Part shown: positions 26,812 to 37,417 of the stretch, one piece after another | How positions within the stretch are numbered: the first letter of the stretch is position 1 | Layout: each line of letters begins with the position of its first letter | From: Fragilariopsis cylindrus CCMP1102 | Taxonomy: Eukaryota > Bacillariophyta > Bacillariophyceae > Bacillariales > Bacillariaceae | Assembly: GCA_900095095.1 (NCBI GenBank) | Contig: FMBT01000318.1 | Span: 1 to 64,000 of the forward strand | DNA: 64,000 bases | Reading direction: 5' to 3' | Notes under the pieces: model-generated | What the model saw: only the letters and a program-made list of their open reading frames with translations | What the model was told of the DNA's origin: nothing | Database searches by the model: none | Translations under genes and position numbers: made by a program

Positions 26812-28002
26812 TTAATGTAGATGACGACGATGATGATGATAATGCAGTTGTTGATATTGTTGCTGCACTTGAACTTGCATCAATAGTAATAGTATCGTGA
26901 TGATAATCGTTGTTACAGCAAGGATATCACGTAAACTTCGTTCGATAACATCTAAAACGAATAAACATTCGTACGGTTCAAGCATACCAACTTGATATTC
27001 TAATGCATCAATCGCCTCTTGATAATCACTTAACGCGCCACAATGTCTCCATGCACAACTTCCCCAGTCAAAACCAATCTCATCTCTGGCTTCTCTTGAT
27101 AAGAATTCATTCGCACTTTTAAGTACGTAACATGCCTTTTCTAGATCAGTACGTAATAATGTTTCTGTATCTATTGTTGTAATAAGTTGATCCCATTCAT
27201 AATCCCGAGCAAGATCTTCACAATCTAATATTTTTAACAGTGCAAGTTGGACTGTCCGTACCGAATCATTCACGTCCTTCCGTGTAATGACTGTAGTTGT
27301 AGCAATATCCTTAGTAATTGGATTCATATTTGCATCTGTATTCCACAATGGTATTCTATTTTTACGATGTTTTTCCATAACTTCGTTGTATGACAATAAA
27401 TTTTCGTATGTATTTGATTCCAAATCTGCAACAGCTGTAATGGCAGTTCGTTCTTGACGTCCAGATGCTAACCCTCGTACAGTTGAACGTCCCCATAACT
27501 TTAAAAAATAATCATTGCTGCTACTAGCTTGTAATGATGATGCCGATGATGATGCCGATGATGATTCCGATGCTGATAACATCAAAGCGGATGATTCTTT
27601 TCGCATAGGATGTGACATGGAAAGATCTTCCCATGAAATCACAAGTATGCTCATCCCCATACATGCAAGAGCCAGTTGAAAAAACATCCAAAATTCCTTG
27701 ATATGAATATTACTACTACTGATATTATTTGTTTCGATTTCGCTTTCGCTCCCTGTAGCAGATTTCAGTCCAACATATAATTGTACAGGACAACTGCAAC
27801 GATCATTCCGATTATGTTGATGTTGATGTTGATGTTGATATATACGTCGTCGATTGTTTTGGATCATCCTCGCACCCGTACTACTTGTAATTATTTTCGG
27901 CGTTATTGTCCAAGGATGGACGTGCGATAATAACAACAATCCTATCATCAATAACATACTTGTACGTCGGCAAGGACAACGATGGTTCCATTGGAAATGC
28001 AT
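26812..28002 (-). CDS. Unknown membrane protein with N-terminal signal
   Basis: Not recognised. An N-terminal hydrophobic signal (MLLMIGLLLLSHV, residues 16-28) is followed by a His/Gln/Arg-rich stretch. There is a predicted membrane helix near residues 105-122 (FFQLALACMGMSILVI) and a conserved-looking region (about 235-370) with WGSCAWRHCGALSDYQEAIDAL-type helices and a predicted membrane segment AVTTIIITILLLL. The signal plus basic stretch could route it to the plastid or secretory system (inference). The C-terminal tail in this frame is Gln/His repeats and is suspect: two single-base losses would continue the protein in other frames to a TAG at 26682, with an acidic tail containing INEVPTYIPLQRM and EEEEDGLDRSETEYLK. 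The true gene may therefore be 26682-28002, about 440 residues. Confidence 0.6.
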   Translation of the reverse strand: MHFQWNHRCPCRRTSMLLMIGLLLLSHVHPWTITPKIITSSTGARMIQNNRRRIYQHQHQHQHNRNDRCSCPVQLYVGLKSATGSESEIETNNISSSNIHIKEFWMFFQLALACMGMSILVISWEDLSMSHPMRKESSALMLSASESSSASSSASSLQASSSNDYFLKLWGRSTVRGLASGRQERTAITAVADLESNTYENLLSYNEVMEKHRKNRIPLWNTDANMNPITKDIATTTVITRKDVNDSVRTVQLALLKILDCEDLARDYEWDQLITTIDTETLLRTDLEKACYVLKSANEFLSREARDEIGFDWGSCAWRHCGALSDYQEAIDALEYQVGMLEPYECLFVLDVIERSLRDILAVTTIIITILLLLMQVQVQQQYQQLHYHHHRRHLH

Positions 28003-28264
28003 GATCTCGAGGACAATAGCTATGTTTGCTAATGTAGCTATCTTGTAGAAGCCAGTACCGTAGATATCGGTGTACTATTACGTTGTATGCAATAGATGTA
28101 AACTTACGGGTGTGATATACTCGACTTGTTCATTGTTGATGGATTGACAAGATAAAAAAGCAAAGAAATCGGAAAAAATGAAACACAAAGAACGTCATCC
28201 ATCAACCAATATCCATCATTTCCACTTTTGAACTTACTTATATTTAAAAAGCAAAAGAAAGGAT

Positions 28265-28336
28265 GGAGAATGCCGGAATCGAACCGGCGACCTTGTCCAT
28301 GCTAAGGACACGCGCTACCAACTGCGCCAATTCCCC
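28265..28336 (-). tRNA. tRNA-Ala (anticodon AGC)
   Basis: Full cloverleaf on the minus strand. The acceptor is GGGGAAT with ATTCTCC and contains the G3:U70 pair that marks tRNA-Ala. The D arm is GCGCAGTTGGTAGCGC, the anticodon stem TGTCC/GGACA holds loop TTAGCAT (anticodon AGC), and the T arm is GCCGG-TTCGATT-CCGGC. There is no intron and no encoded CCA. The discriminator base is A (28264). Confidence 0.97.
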
Positions 28337-28744
28337 GATGTTTCATGCTCTTCTTGCCCAATATTTGAGTAATTATATTCTATTATAGGGTCGCAACAAC
28401 TCTGATTATCATGTAGTACTGTACCGTATTGCAATGTAAAAAGTAAGTGTATGTACAAATCATGCCGTTGTTCACAACATAGAACCCAATAGTTCATTAA
28501 ATTTTGGTGGATACCTGTGTTGTTTGCATGGAGTAAGGGAAAAGGGTGCTTAGACTTTGGTGGAAATACTCGACTCAGTCCATGGAAGGAATATTTTATT
28601 TATTTTTTGTTGTATTGGCAGAAGACAAAGCTAAAGTATGGCATAACTCTAGATAATTTGTGCCATAGATGTAGCTACTGCTTGTATATAGGTTCCATGC
28701 ATTGAAACTATAGCACTTCACCATACAATAAGATATTATATTTA

Positions 28745-28865
28745 CCAATTGTTCAGGTACCTAACTGCCACTAACCATCCATCATCATTATCATCATCAT
28801 CATCATCATCACTGTTATGTTGCCATCAATCCCTTTCTTCATTGCTTGTTGTTTCAATTCAATAC
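28745..28865 (+). repeat. Left copy of imperfect direct repeat
   Basis: Shares CAATxGTTCAGGTACC, a CATCATCAT tract, GTTGCCATCA, ATCCCTTTC and TTGTTGTTTCAATTC, in the same order, with 30258-30360. Together they bracket 1.4 kb of decayed sequence, as remnants of a terminal-repeat element would. Similarity was judged by eye. Confidence 0.5.
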
Positions 28866-29411
28866 AGCATACATACATGCCTGCACGCAGCCAATACTCC
28901 CATACCCAAATGTTTATCAAACTATATTACCACACAATGATTCGATTTATTTCAATCCACAAACAAAATCAATTATTACTGTATTCCAACTAGAAGAGAA
29001 GCAGACCATACTTGATGAATTAGCGGAGAGAAGCAGCAACAGGTGACAGGGAATTGAAATCAGCCACTGCTGCAGTAGTGTAGCAAAGATAAAACAAGCC
29101 AAGCAAGTAGAGAAAGCCAAACAACACTTGCAGATCCTCCTCAACTTGCACAGATAGAGCATGTGGAATTTTCTTCACAATAAAGGGTATGAAGAAAGTA
29201 TACCAGCACAAAACTTGGACAGTCCCTAATACCTCAGATAACTGCAAGGTAAGATCTCCCAGATGAAAGCCATTCTCTAATTCTTCTATAACCTTCCATG
29301 CTTCTTCTCAAAGGCCAAACTTGGAGTCTTCCTCAGATATAGACCAAACAACCATAACGTAGTTGGCGCCTTATAGCTTATATGGAAGAAGAAGACATGA
29401 TTATCAAATGA

Positions 29412-29894
29412 CAATATTCAGTTGGCACCGGTCAGTTCTACCTGGGAAAATTTGGCTGTGACCTGCTTGACCATAACAAACTACCAGACAAGCCAATCAT
29501 TAGAGCCACCATGAAATGTGATGCATCCTGGCAAAGAACCAAAAGCAAAGATCACTCCGCCAACAAAGAAGCAAAAATGACTATGACTCCTCATCCTCAT
29601 CCATCCTTATCATCCTATGGCTCATCCAGCTCCTTGGAAGGATCCAACTAGATAGGGGATGAAGAACGCAACAAAAACAACAATGAGGAAGGTGAATACA
29701 AACAGCAAGAAGAAGAAGAAGTACAAGTACAAGGAAAAGACGAGTACGGCCAAGAAGAAGAAGACGAAGATGCAGACAACAATACACAACAACAGGAGAC
29801 ACTGAAGATGACAGCCATACCAATTCCTCCTTACTATTATTCATGTATGTCAAGAACAGCATGGTCACACCATGGAAGAGACAACAAGAATTGA
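29412..29894 (+). pseudogene. Decayed coding relic, family unknown
   Basis: An open frame of 161 codons interrupted once by TAG (29649-29651), with no good start. The first half reads like a folded protein (GTGQFYLGKFGCDLLDHN, then KCDASWQRTKSKDH); the second half is Glu/Gln/Asn-rich. Protein-like text continues upstream in other frames with several stops (for example KLGVFLRYRPNNHNVVGAL near 29317-29373, and FFTIKGMKKVYQHKTW near 29172-29219). Stops and frame changes are denser than in the neighbouring real genes, and the piece lies between two direct repeats, so a dead mobile element or dead host gene is likely. I do not recognise the family. Confidence 0.35.
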
Positions 29895-30257
29895 CCTCAC
29901 ACTATTATATAGCAAGCCCTATAAAACCCCTTCAACGGGAACATGAAACTACAAACAATACATTATTTTTACTCTATCATTTTTACTCTATCTTGTTCTA
30001 TTGAAAGACAAACTGCAGGACACATTGACGGAGCACTGTGTTATACACTTCATGTACTGTTCTATTAAGGCGCACATTGTTCTATGGGGGTGAGTTAGAT
30101 CTCTCACTTAACCAAGGCGAATTTATCAAGATGTAATAATAATAGTCTGCTATACATTACATACATAATATTATCTACAAAGAAATTAGCTAGATTAGTA
30201 AATATATATACATAGTAAATCAATGAATTATATTAAAATAATAGCTCTCAAGATATA

Positions 30258-30360
30258 TCTACCAATCGTTCAGGTACCATCATTGATCACCATCATCATA
30301 ATCATTGTTGCCATCAGAATCCCTTTCATTCACATTGATTGTTGTTTCAATTCTCCAATT
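30258..30360 (+). repeat. Right copy of imperfect direct repeat
   Basis: Partner of 28745-28865, with the same word order but a shorter CAT tract. No target-site duplication could be identified. Confidence 0.5.
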
Positions 30361-30747
30361 AGAATTATTTTGCTTTTTGATGTACGACTAGACTTCTCGT
30401 GAGTGAGTCACTCAGCATAACAGGCAGGGATTACTACCGTAGCTCACATTTCTAAGAATTCTTAGCAACCGAACGCGCTGCCAGCACGTGCGCATACCGT
30501 GGTATCATTCTACACTTGTAGTGTACCGGTAGCTAGGAGCGATGACAAAAATAAGAATGAAAAAGAAAAAACTCCTTTTCTCGGCACATCGTTTGTATTG
30601 ACGACTTTGAAAAGTTGAGAGAGTTCACAATAAACTAACTCACTCACCTAGCTGATACTGTTCGGCGAGACAAAAAAATATACTGTACCTCAGTTTCGAA
30701 GTGCGTCGTTTTTCAGAATAAATATCCAGACTTGGTTTTAATTTGCG

Positions 30748-33700
30748 ATGGCATTACATACTACAACTATGCGACTTAGCTTGTTCTTTTTATGCTTTTC
30801 GGCTGGTCAATCATTTGTGGCACGACGGTCCTTCGTCGCTGGTTCACAAGCAATGAGACCTTTACCGATTTGTTTTCGGACACCAACTTCGTGGTCTGAT
30901 GTTACAAAGGGTGACAGTCTCACATGTAGTCGTAATTTTCGCAGCCACAGTACGAGGACAACCGCTCGATCTGTATCAGCCGAAGATACATTGACAGCAG
31001 CAACTGTCCAGAACACAACGAACGCAGAAATAGCATCAAGTAAGACAGAAATTCTAGCCGCCGAATCTGAATTCGTTAAACCAGATAGAGATTTATCACA
31101 GTACCGTTGGGTTAAACTGGAAAACAATCTTCAGGTTCTATTAGTAAGCACAGCTGCAACCAAAACCAGTTCCGACGACGAAGAAGGTTCCGCAAAGGTT
31201 GAAGCAGCTTCGATACATGTACAAGCTGGTCACTTTGATGATACCATCGCGGGTTTGGCACACTTCCACGAACATATGCTATTTCTAGGGACAAAAAAGT
31301 ACCCTACAGAAGATGAATATGAGGGTTTTTTGTCCAAGCACGGTGGATTTTGCAACGCCTACACAGATATGGAGGATACTAATTATTATTTTCTGTAACT
31401 ACACAACAAGATGATATAAACGAAACAAGTGAGGGTCTTCAGGGAGGCTTAGACAGATTGGCACAGTTCTTTATCGCTCCTAATTTTGACGAGAACATGG
31501 TTGAACGAGAACTATTGGCAATCGATTCGGAATATAAAAATGGTAAAACAAGTGATAACTGGCGAAATTATCAACTTCTCAAGTCCATTTCGAACCAAAA
31601 GCATCCTTTCTCTAACTTTGGTTGTGGAAATTATGAAACATTAAGTTCGCTGGGGGCGCCTGTGGGGGAATTGCAAGAATTTTGGAACAAATATTATACA
31701 ACATCCAACATGCGTCTCACAGTAGTAGGGTCTAGTTCGTTGGACGCTCTTCAGCAAACGGTAGAAGGCACGTTCGGAGGAATTGCCGTTTCGGACGAGC
31801 CGAGTCGTCGTCATAAGATCAACTCACTTTCATCTGTCTTTCCACGAGAAAACGCAGTCCACGATCCGTTGAATCCAGCGTTCGGTAGCGAGCAGCTGCT
31901 AAAGATTCGTGAAGTCATTCCATTATTGGAAAGTCGAACACTGAAAGTGAATTTCCTTACCCCACCGAGTGATGATCCAGTACTAAAAAAATCCAAGCCA
32001 CATCGCGTAATTTCTCATTTGATTGGACACGAATCTCCTGGTTCTTTGCATCATTTGTTAAATGCTAAGGGATACGTCGTGGGGTTAAGTTCTGGTGCGG
32101 CGCTTGACGCATCTGACTTCTCGTTATTCAGCGTGTCTCTTGCTTTAACACCCAAAGGAATGCGAGAAAAGGAAGAGGTTTTAGATTTGATATTCCAGTG
32201 GATTGCCTTGATAAAAAATTTAGCAAAATATCAACCAGACCTGCTGGCAAAGTATCATGACGAACTTAATAAGATCGGCGCTACAAATTTTAAATTTCGT
32301 GAAAGTGGAGATCCAACAGATTTTGCTCTTCGGCATCGGAACTTATGTTTGAAAATAATATCAACCCAGAAGAACTTCTCGTGAGCGGAAGCAAATCCGA
32401 GGATTTTGACCCAGTTATCGCCGATGCCTTCCTGGATCGTCTTCGTCCACAAAATTGTTTTGTAAGTGTTGTAAACTCTGATTTGAAGCAAGAAACTACA
32501 GATGAATGGTTGGTCGAGCCTTTGTATGGAGCAGTATATCGGGAGAGAGATGTTTCCGAAGACCAAACGAAGCGGTGGGAGAATCCAGCTGATATTGATT
32601 CAGGGCTACACGTTCCTGCATTGAATGGATACATCCCGACTGATTTTTCTTTGCGATGCGAAGATTCGGGTGAACCCATAACCGAGTCTGATAGGAAACG
32701 TAGTCAGCAAGAACCTCCCGCACTTTTGCACCAAACCAATAATTTTCGCATGTGGCATAAAACGGACCAATTTTGGAGGGTACCGAAGACTATATTCGTC
32801 TCTCTTTAGTATCCCAACGCCTTATGCTTCTCCTAGAGCTATGACACTGAATAGGATCTACCAGAGGATATTGAATGATGATCTGAACTCGTTTGTGTAC
32901 GACGCCAGTCTTGCAGGATGCAATTATCGCGTCAGTTGTGCTCCTACTGGATATAAAGTTTCTGTTTCGGGATATTCCGAAAAGCTGCCAGTTCTGTTAG
33001 AGACGGTACCTCGAGAATGCTAAGTTTGATCAAAGAATTGAAAGAAGGAAAAGATAAGCATCCTGTCTTATTTGATCGTTTTGAAAAGGCGAAAGAAAGT
33101 CTCCTTCGTGAAACAAAGAATTGTGAGTACGATGCAATATATTCCCTGTTTTCCTCAAAAAGTAATTGTTACTTGGTCTTGTATTTTTTGTTTTTACTTT
33201 GTGTTCAAGTCTCTGGTTACTTTCTTACTCATTATTCATCGTTGTCTACTCTGTTGGCATTCTCTTGTTCGTTTCTCGTAGACCGCTTAGATTCACCCTA
33301 TGAGATTGCAAACTACAACTCCAGACTTCTCATGGAGGAAAATGTGGTGTATTTAGATGACTATGTTAATGTAATGGAGGGCGAGGATTCCGAGAAGGAC
33401 CCAATGACTATGGAAGAGTGCGCTAGTTCCGCTGAAACGTCACTTACTTCTCAATTGAAAGCGGAGGCGATATGTATAGGGAATATTGATGAAAAAGAAA
33501 CTAAGGAAGTGATTGATGTGATCAATCGTGTGTTTTTAGATAACGCTAGGACGCTCAACGACAACGAGATTCCGAGTTTTAAGTCCTTTAAACTACCAAC
33601 ATCCCATGAAGCTCAGTCAATTTTTGGGTCAGAGATCGCAGATGAATCTATCCCTATTAAGTACCAGGAATTGGCACTAAGTCCGTCAGAAGAGAACAAT

Positions 33701-34453
33701 TCCGCAGAGATAACACTGCAACTTGGATCTGACTTAAGTCTTGGCTATGAAGGCATTGGACTTCTCGACCTCATTGGTCATCTTGCCTATAGTTCTGCGT
33801 ACAACCAGCTTCGAACTAAGGAACAGCTTGGCTACATTGTAAGCGTAAACACTCGAAAGACTGCAGGGGGTACTTGGGGTTTGACAGTTACTGTGCAGAG
33901 TAGTAGTAAGACTCCAATATATTTGGAAAAGCGTATTGAGGCTTGGCTCAAGACGTTTCGTCAAGAATTAGAAGATAAGACACCAGAAGAATTTGCGGAG
34001 GAAGCTCGAGGCGTAGTTGTACAACTTAAAGAAGAAGACACAAAATTGTCTTCCGAAGTTGGTTCTTGGTGGAACTCAATTGCAGCGACTGAGATTGTTC
34101 ACGAACGGATGAGCGCACCAGCTTTTGACCGTCTAGAAAGATTAGCAGATGAGCTCGATCCAAAAGCAAGTGGGCTCTCCGATATGACGATGAATGGAAG
34201 TCGAAGAAAGTCGCCAGAAGAATTAAAAGAACGTATTAATAATATTTTTGACGAGTTCTTCGTAGCTGACGCTCCTAATCGACGGGCCATGTCATCTAGA
34301 GTATTCAATCATGAATCTAGGGCAGAGTACGAAGAGAGTTTGACAAAACCAGGTGTTTTGTCAACATTTTCTGACATGCGATATCTAAAGGAGTTCCTGT
34401 CAACATGGCCTGTAGTGCCTTACTGGAGGAAAGAAAACAAAAAATCTGAATAG
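30748..34453 (+). CDS. IDE: Insulysin-like M16A metalloprotease
   Basis: Zinc peptidase of the insulin-degrading enzyme/pitrilysin family. The inverted zinc motif is HFHEH (H172, E175, H176) in LAHFHEHMLFLGTKKYPTE, and the distal zinc ligand lies in VERELLAIDSEYKN. The late family block LRTKEQLGYIV is present. The N-terminus has a signal peptide followed by AGQSFVARR, like a heterokont plastid presequence. One intron, 33162-33281 (120 bp), joins SLFSSK to RLDSPYEIANYNSRLLM. The frame changes five times, each repaired by one added base: 31389-31393, 32325-32330, 32785-32795, 32810-32816 and 33015-33018. With these repairs the protein is 1196 residues and collinear with the family throughout. 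Conserved motifs on both sides of every break argue for assembly errors, not a pseudogene. Confidence 0.85.
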
Positions 34454-34682
34454 AAGCAAGTACTGTACCTGTAGAAGTCGGCTTTCTAACATTTAACTTA
34501 ATAAACCTTTTAAAAATAATGTTATTTTCAATGAAATTTAATAGAATAATATCGTAAGCGTTTCAACTCATTGTGACATTCTAGCCAACAAGCTCAAGAA
34601 CGTTACGTTCCTCTACCAAACTAGGATAATGAGCAATTAGTTCGATAGGCGAAGTTAGATGAACCTCCGTCGTTGCCTGCCA

Positions 34683-34913
34683 TTATTCTTGTTCCACTTT
34701 GGACATCATCTTCCTTCGAAGCTTTTCCCGGGACAAATATACTAATTTTCTTTCTTCGGTACCCAAAGAAATTGTCTTTTCAGTGACTCCACCCCTTCCG
34801 TCGTATGTCGATAATGCATCAACCATATGATGTGTTACCCTCCATTCCAACACAAATACTGCAGCAATAACAAAAACGACAACACTTGATTCTAAACCAG
34901 CAGTTTTCTTCAT
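34683..34913 (-). CDS. Small single-pass membrane protein
   Basis: 76 codons from ATG 34913. One hydrophobic helix near the N-terminus (SSVVVFVIAAVFVLEW, residues 9-24) is followed by a polar, basic C-terminus (RKLVYLSREKLRRKMMSKV). It has the look of a real tail-anchored or organelle small protein, but I recognise no family. It lies between two plus-strand genes. Confidence 0.4.
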   Translation of the reverse strand: MKKTAGLESSVVVFVIAAVFVLEWRVTHHMVDALSTYDGRGGVTEKTISLGTEERKLVYLSREKLRRKMMSKVEQE

Positions 34914-35392
34914 CTTTGGGTATATTGACTATCTATCTTTAGATTATCGTGCAGGCATGTAAGGGAGATAAGTGTTGTGTCCAATGTTTTACCGAATATT
35001 TGCTGCAGTGTCGTCCCAATGCCCAATGCAGCGACAAAGGTTTTTGGTTGAGAAAATCTAAAAACAATTTCGAAATTCTTTTCCATATTTTCAAAGCGTA
35101 TATGTTGAGCGAGACGTGGATAGTGATTGTTCCTTGGCAAAAAGAAAGAAGTGGGATTGAAAAATGATTTGTGCTTCTCATGCTTTTTCGACGAGTCTTT
35201 AGCGATTGGGTCTTACATAGTACCGTTATTAGAATTTTGAAAAAGGGCGTAAAAACAATGGATCATTTTTAATTAATTTCGTTGACAGTCATTTTCTTAT
35301 TGAGCTTTAGCTTACTGTACAGCTAACTTAGTAGATCAGTATAAGGCAGCAGGCCAAGAAAATCGACAACAACAAAAACAACAACAACAATA
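34914..35392. other. Intergenic
   Basis: About 0.5 kb between the divergent small membrane protein gene and the SGNH-type gene, so probably both promoters. CAACAACAA repeats precede the SGNH start at 35367-35392. Nothing else is seen. Confidence 0.45.
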
Positions 35393-37089
35393 ATGATGAA
35401 AGACAACGATGATGGCCTGGCCGTAGAAATGGCTCCTTTAAGCAAGAATGGCGATCAAGATGGAATTTTAAAAGCAAAAAAAGGTGTTTCTGACATGATG
35501 AATCCTAACGTTGCACAACATTCGTGCAATTCCCTTTGGGCTTTGGCAAGGGCATACGTTTCGTACGTATGGCATTACGCACCATGTCTGTGTTGGACTG
35601 TTTCCATTTTCGCTCTACTTATTCCAACTACTTGATTATTACGGACGTCTTCTTCAACAAAACTGAGCATTTTGGTGAAATTAAAAATGATTACTCAAAT
35701 ATTAACAGTTTATCGAATTTTGACTTGAAGATGAAAGATATTGGTCATTGGTGCTTAAAAGGAGATAATGATTCTGTAGATGCGAAGATCCTACTATTCC
35801 ACAGCCAAGGAACGAATTTCGCAGTTGGTCGAATGCACACGCTGGAAATGTTCAATTAATTACAGACATGATCGAACAAGGAATGAGTAGCCCAGAAATT
35901 GCTTTTGTTGGAGGGAGTGCTGTTGAAAAAATGGATGGACGGTGGTTTGGAGATATTTCTTGACAGGTCTGAATGATGTTGCTAATATTTTCGATAAACA
36001 CTTTAGTGGAATCGATGGGTCCATGACAGCTGCTGCCTTGGGTATCGCTGCTGATCAGAATCAATCTGTACTGTGGCGTATTCTTAATGGAGAAATGCCT
36101 AAGGAATTCAATCCAAAAATTTGGTGGCTAGAATTAGGTTTGAACGATTTAGGAAGGGCTGAGTGCAGCGAAGAAGTTGTTGTTATTGGAGTATTACGTA
36201 TCGTCGAAGAGATCATGAAGGCGAAACCCAATGCTAAAATTGTCATTAATTCATTGTTTCCTATGGCCGAATTACGTGGTGGACTCTTGCCTCCCTCTAT
36301 GGTAGACTTGGAAAGGAGTTTTGGAGGAAATCGACCGAAGGGGGGATGGAAAGCAGATCGTAAAAAGGATCGTCCAGGGGCCAACATAGATCGTTCAGGA
36401 CGGGGGGAGGAAGGCCAAGTGCCGCGCATAAGGTTGGATGGGCCAACAAGAATAAGGATCGTTCAGGATCGGATAGTGGAAGGCCAAAGCCAAATGCTGC
36501 GCAAAATGGTGGCCAAAATAATAATAAACCTCCTCCTGTACAAAATTACCGACCACGTACCTTCGACAAGAATGCCTTCAACAAGAAAAATGCTGGATCG
36601 AATCCATCAAACATCGGAGAAAGGCCTCGTGCTGTTAATAATGGTAATCGGAGAAATTTACGAGAAGCAAAAGACCGTGGTGGCTTCCGTGATCGCGATC
36701 GCGATCGTAGTGGTGGTGGTGGTGGTGGTGGTATTCCTGAAGGTTTTCGTAATCGTGATCGCGATGATGGAGGTTTTCGTCATCGCCCTGATGTTGTTAA
36801 ACTAATCGCTGATAAAAAATCACAACACGAGTTCAACCCAGTTACACATCGAACAAACAGACTACCATTATGGACATCTATTACTGCTATTAATATGGAG
36901 CTAAGAAAGTTCTGTAACAAGAACGAAAACGTTTCTTTCTTTGATGTTACGAACATATTCACGGAAAGAGATGGAAAAAACTACAATCTAAAAACAAACA
37001 TGATCTCCAGAAGGGGCCTGCCTACCAATGCTGGCTTTGAAGCATGGGAGAATGCTGTCGCTATTCGAGCCAAGCAGCTTCTACTGTAG
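35393..37089 (+). CDS. SGNH-fold (PAF-acetylhydrolase beta/gamma-like) membrane-anchored protein
   Basis: N-terminal cytosolic tail, one membrane helix (about residues 55-80, with WTVSIFALLI), then a lumenal domain of the SGNH/GDSL type. Block I is FVGGSAVEKMDGRW (GGS instead of GDS), block II sits near DGSMTAAALGIAADQNQSVLWRI, and block III is LELGLNDLG (the G-x-N-D motif). A disordered insert (about residues 310-440) rich in Arg, Asp, Gly and Asn, with RDRDRDR and poly-Gly, splits the domain. The end is GLPTNAGFEAW, where active enzymes have D-x-x-H. The frame changes four times, each repaired by one added base: 35631-35635, 35822-35830, 35956-35958 and the G run 36402-36407. Reconstructed length is 566 residues. 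The substrate is unknown; it may be catalytically inactive. Confidence 0.65.
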
Positions 37090-37417
37090 GAGCATGAATA
37101 ACTGTGATTTCGCGTACGTTAGTTCTTTTCTTCCTTCCTTCTTTCGGAAGAGCAGAGTTTCCTTAGAAAATATATATAATATATATTTAGTGCAAATAAA
37201 TAAATAAAGTTTAAAAGTAGTTTTTTTCTTCGCGGGGGCCGCGATTATTTATGTTCTCGGCTCAATTTCCCATTATGTCATTATTTTAAGTCACAATTCA
37301 ATAATACCATCGTCGATCGAACACAAAGCTTACTTTCAACTTCTATTCTTCACTGCGTATTAGAATTTAAGCATCCATCATCGACCGTCACATACCCCTT
37401 AAGCATTAGCAGATACA
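37090..37417. other. Intergenic
   Basis: About 0.3 kb containing the 3' UTR of the SGNH gene and the promoter of the next plus-strand gene; an AT run lies at 37170-37190. Nothing further is seen. Confidence 0.45.

Larger units (their letters stand above)
28337..30747. other. Gene-poor 2.4-kb stretch with a coding relic
   Basis: No intact gene. It contains two imperfect direct repeats about 1.5 kb apart and a decayed plus-strand coding relic between them (separate entries). The right end (about 30400-30747) is the upstream region of the M16 protease gene. Confidence 0.5.

Noticed and set aside
28745-30360. Intact LTR retrotransposon
   Set aside because: No reverse transcriptase, protease or primer-binding site is visible; the repeats are imperfect and partly simple CAT sequence.
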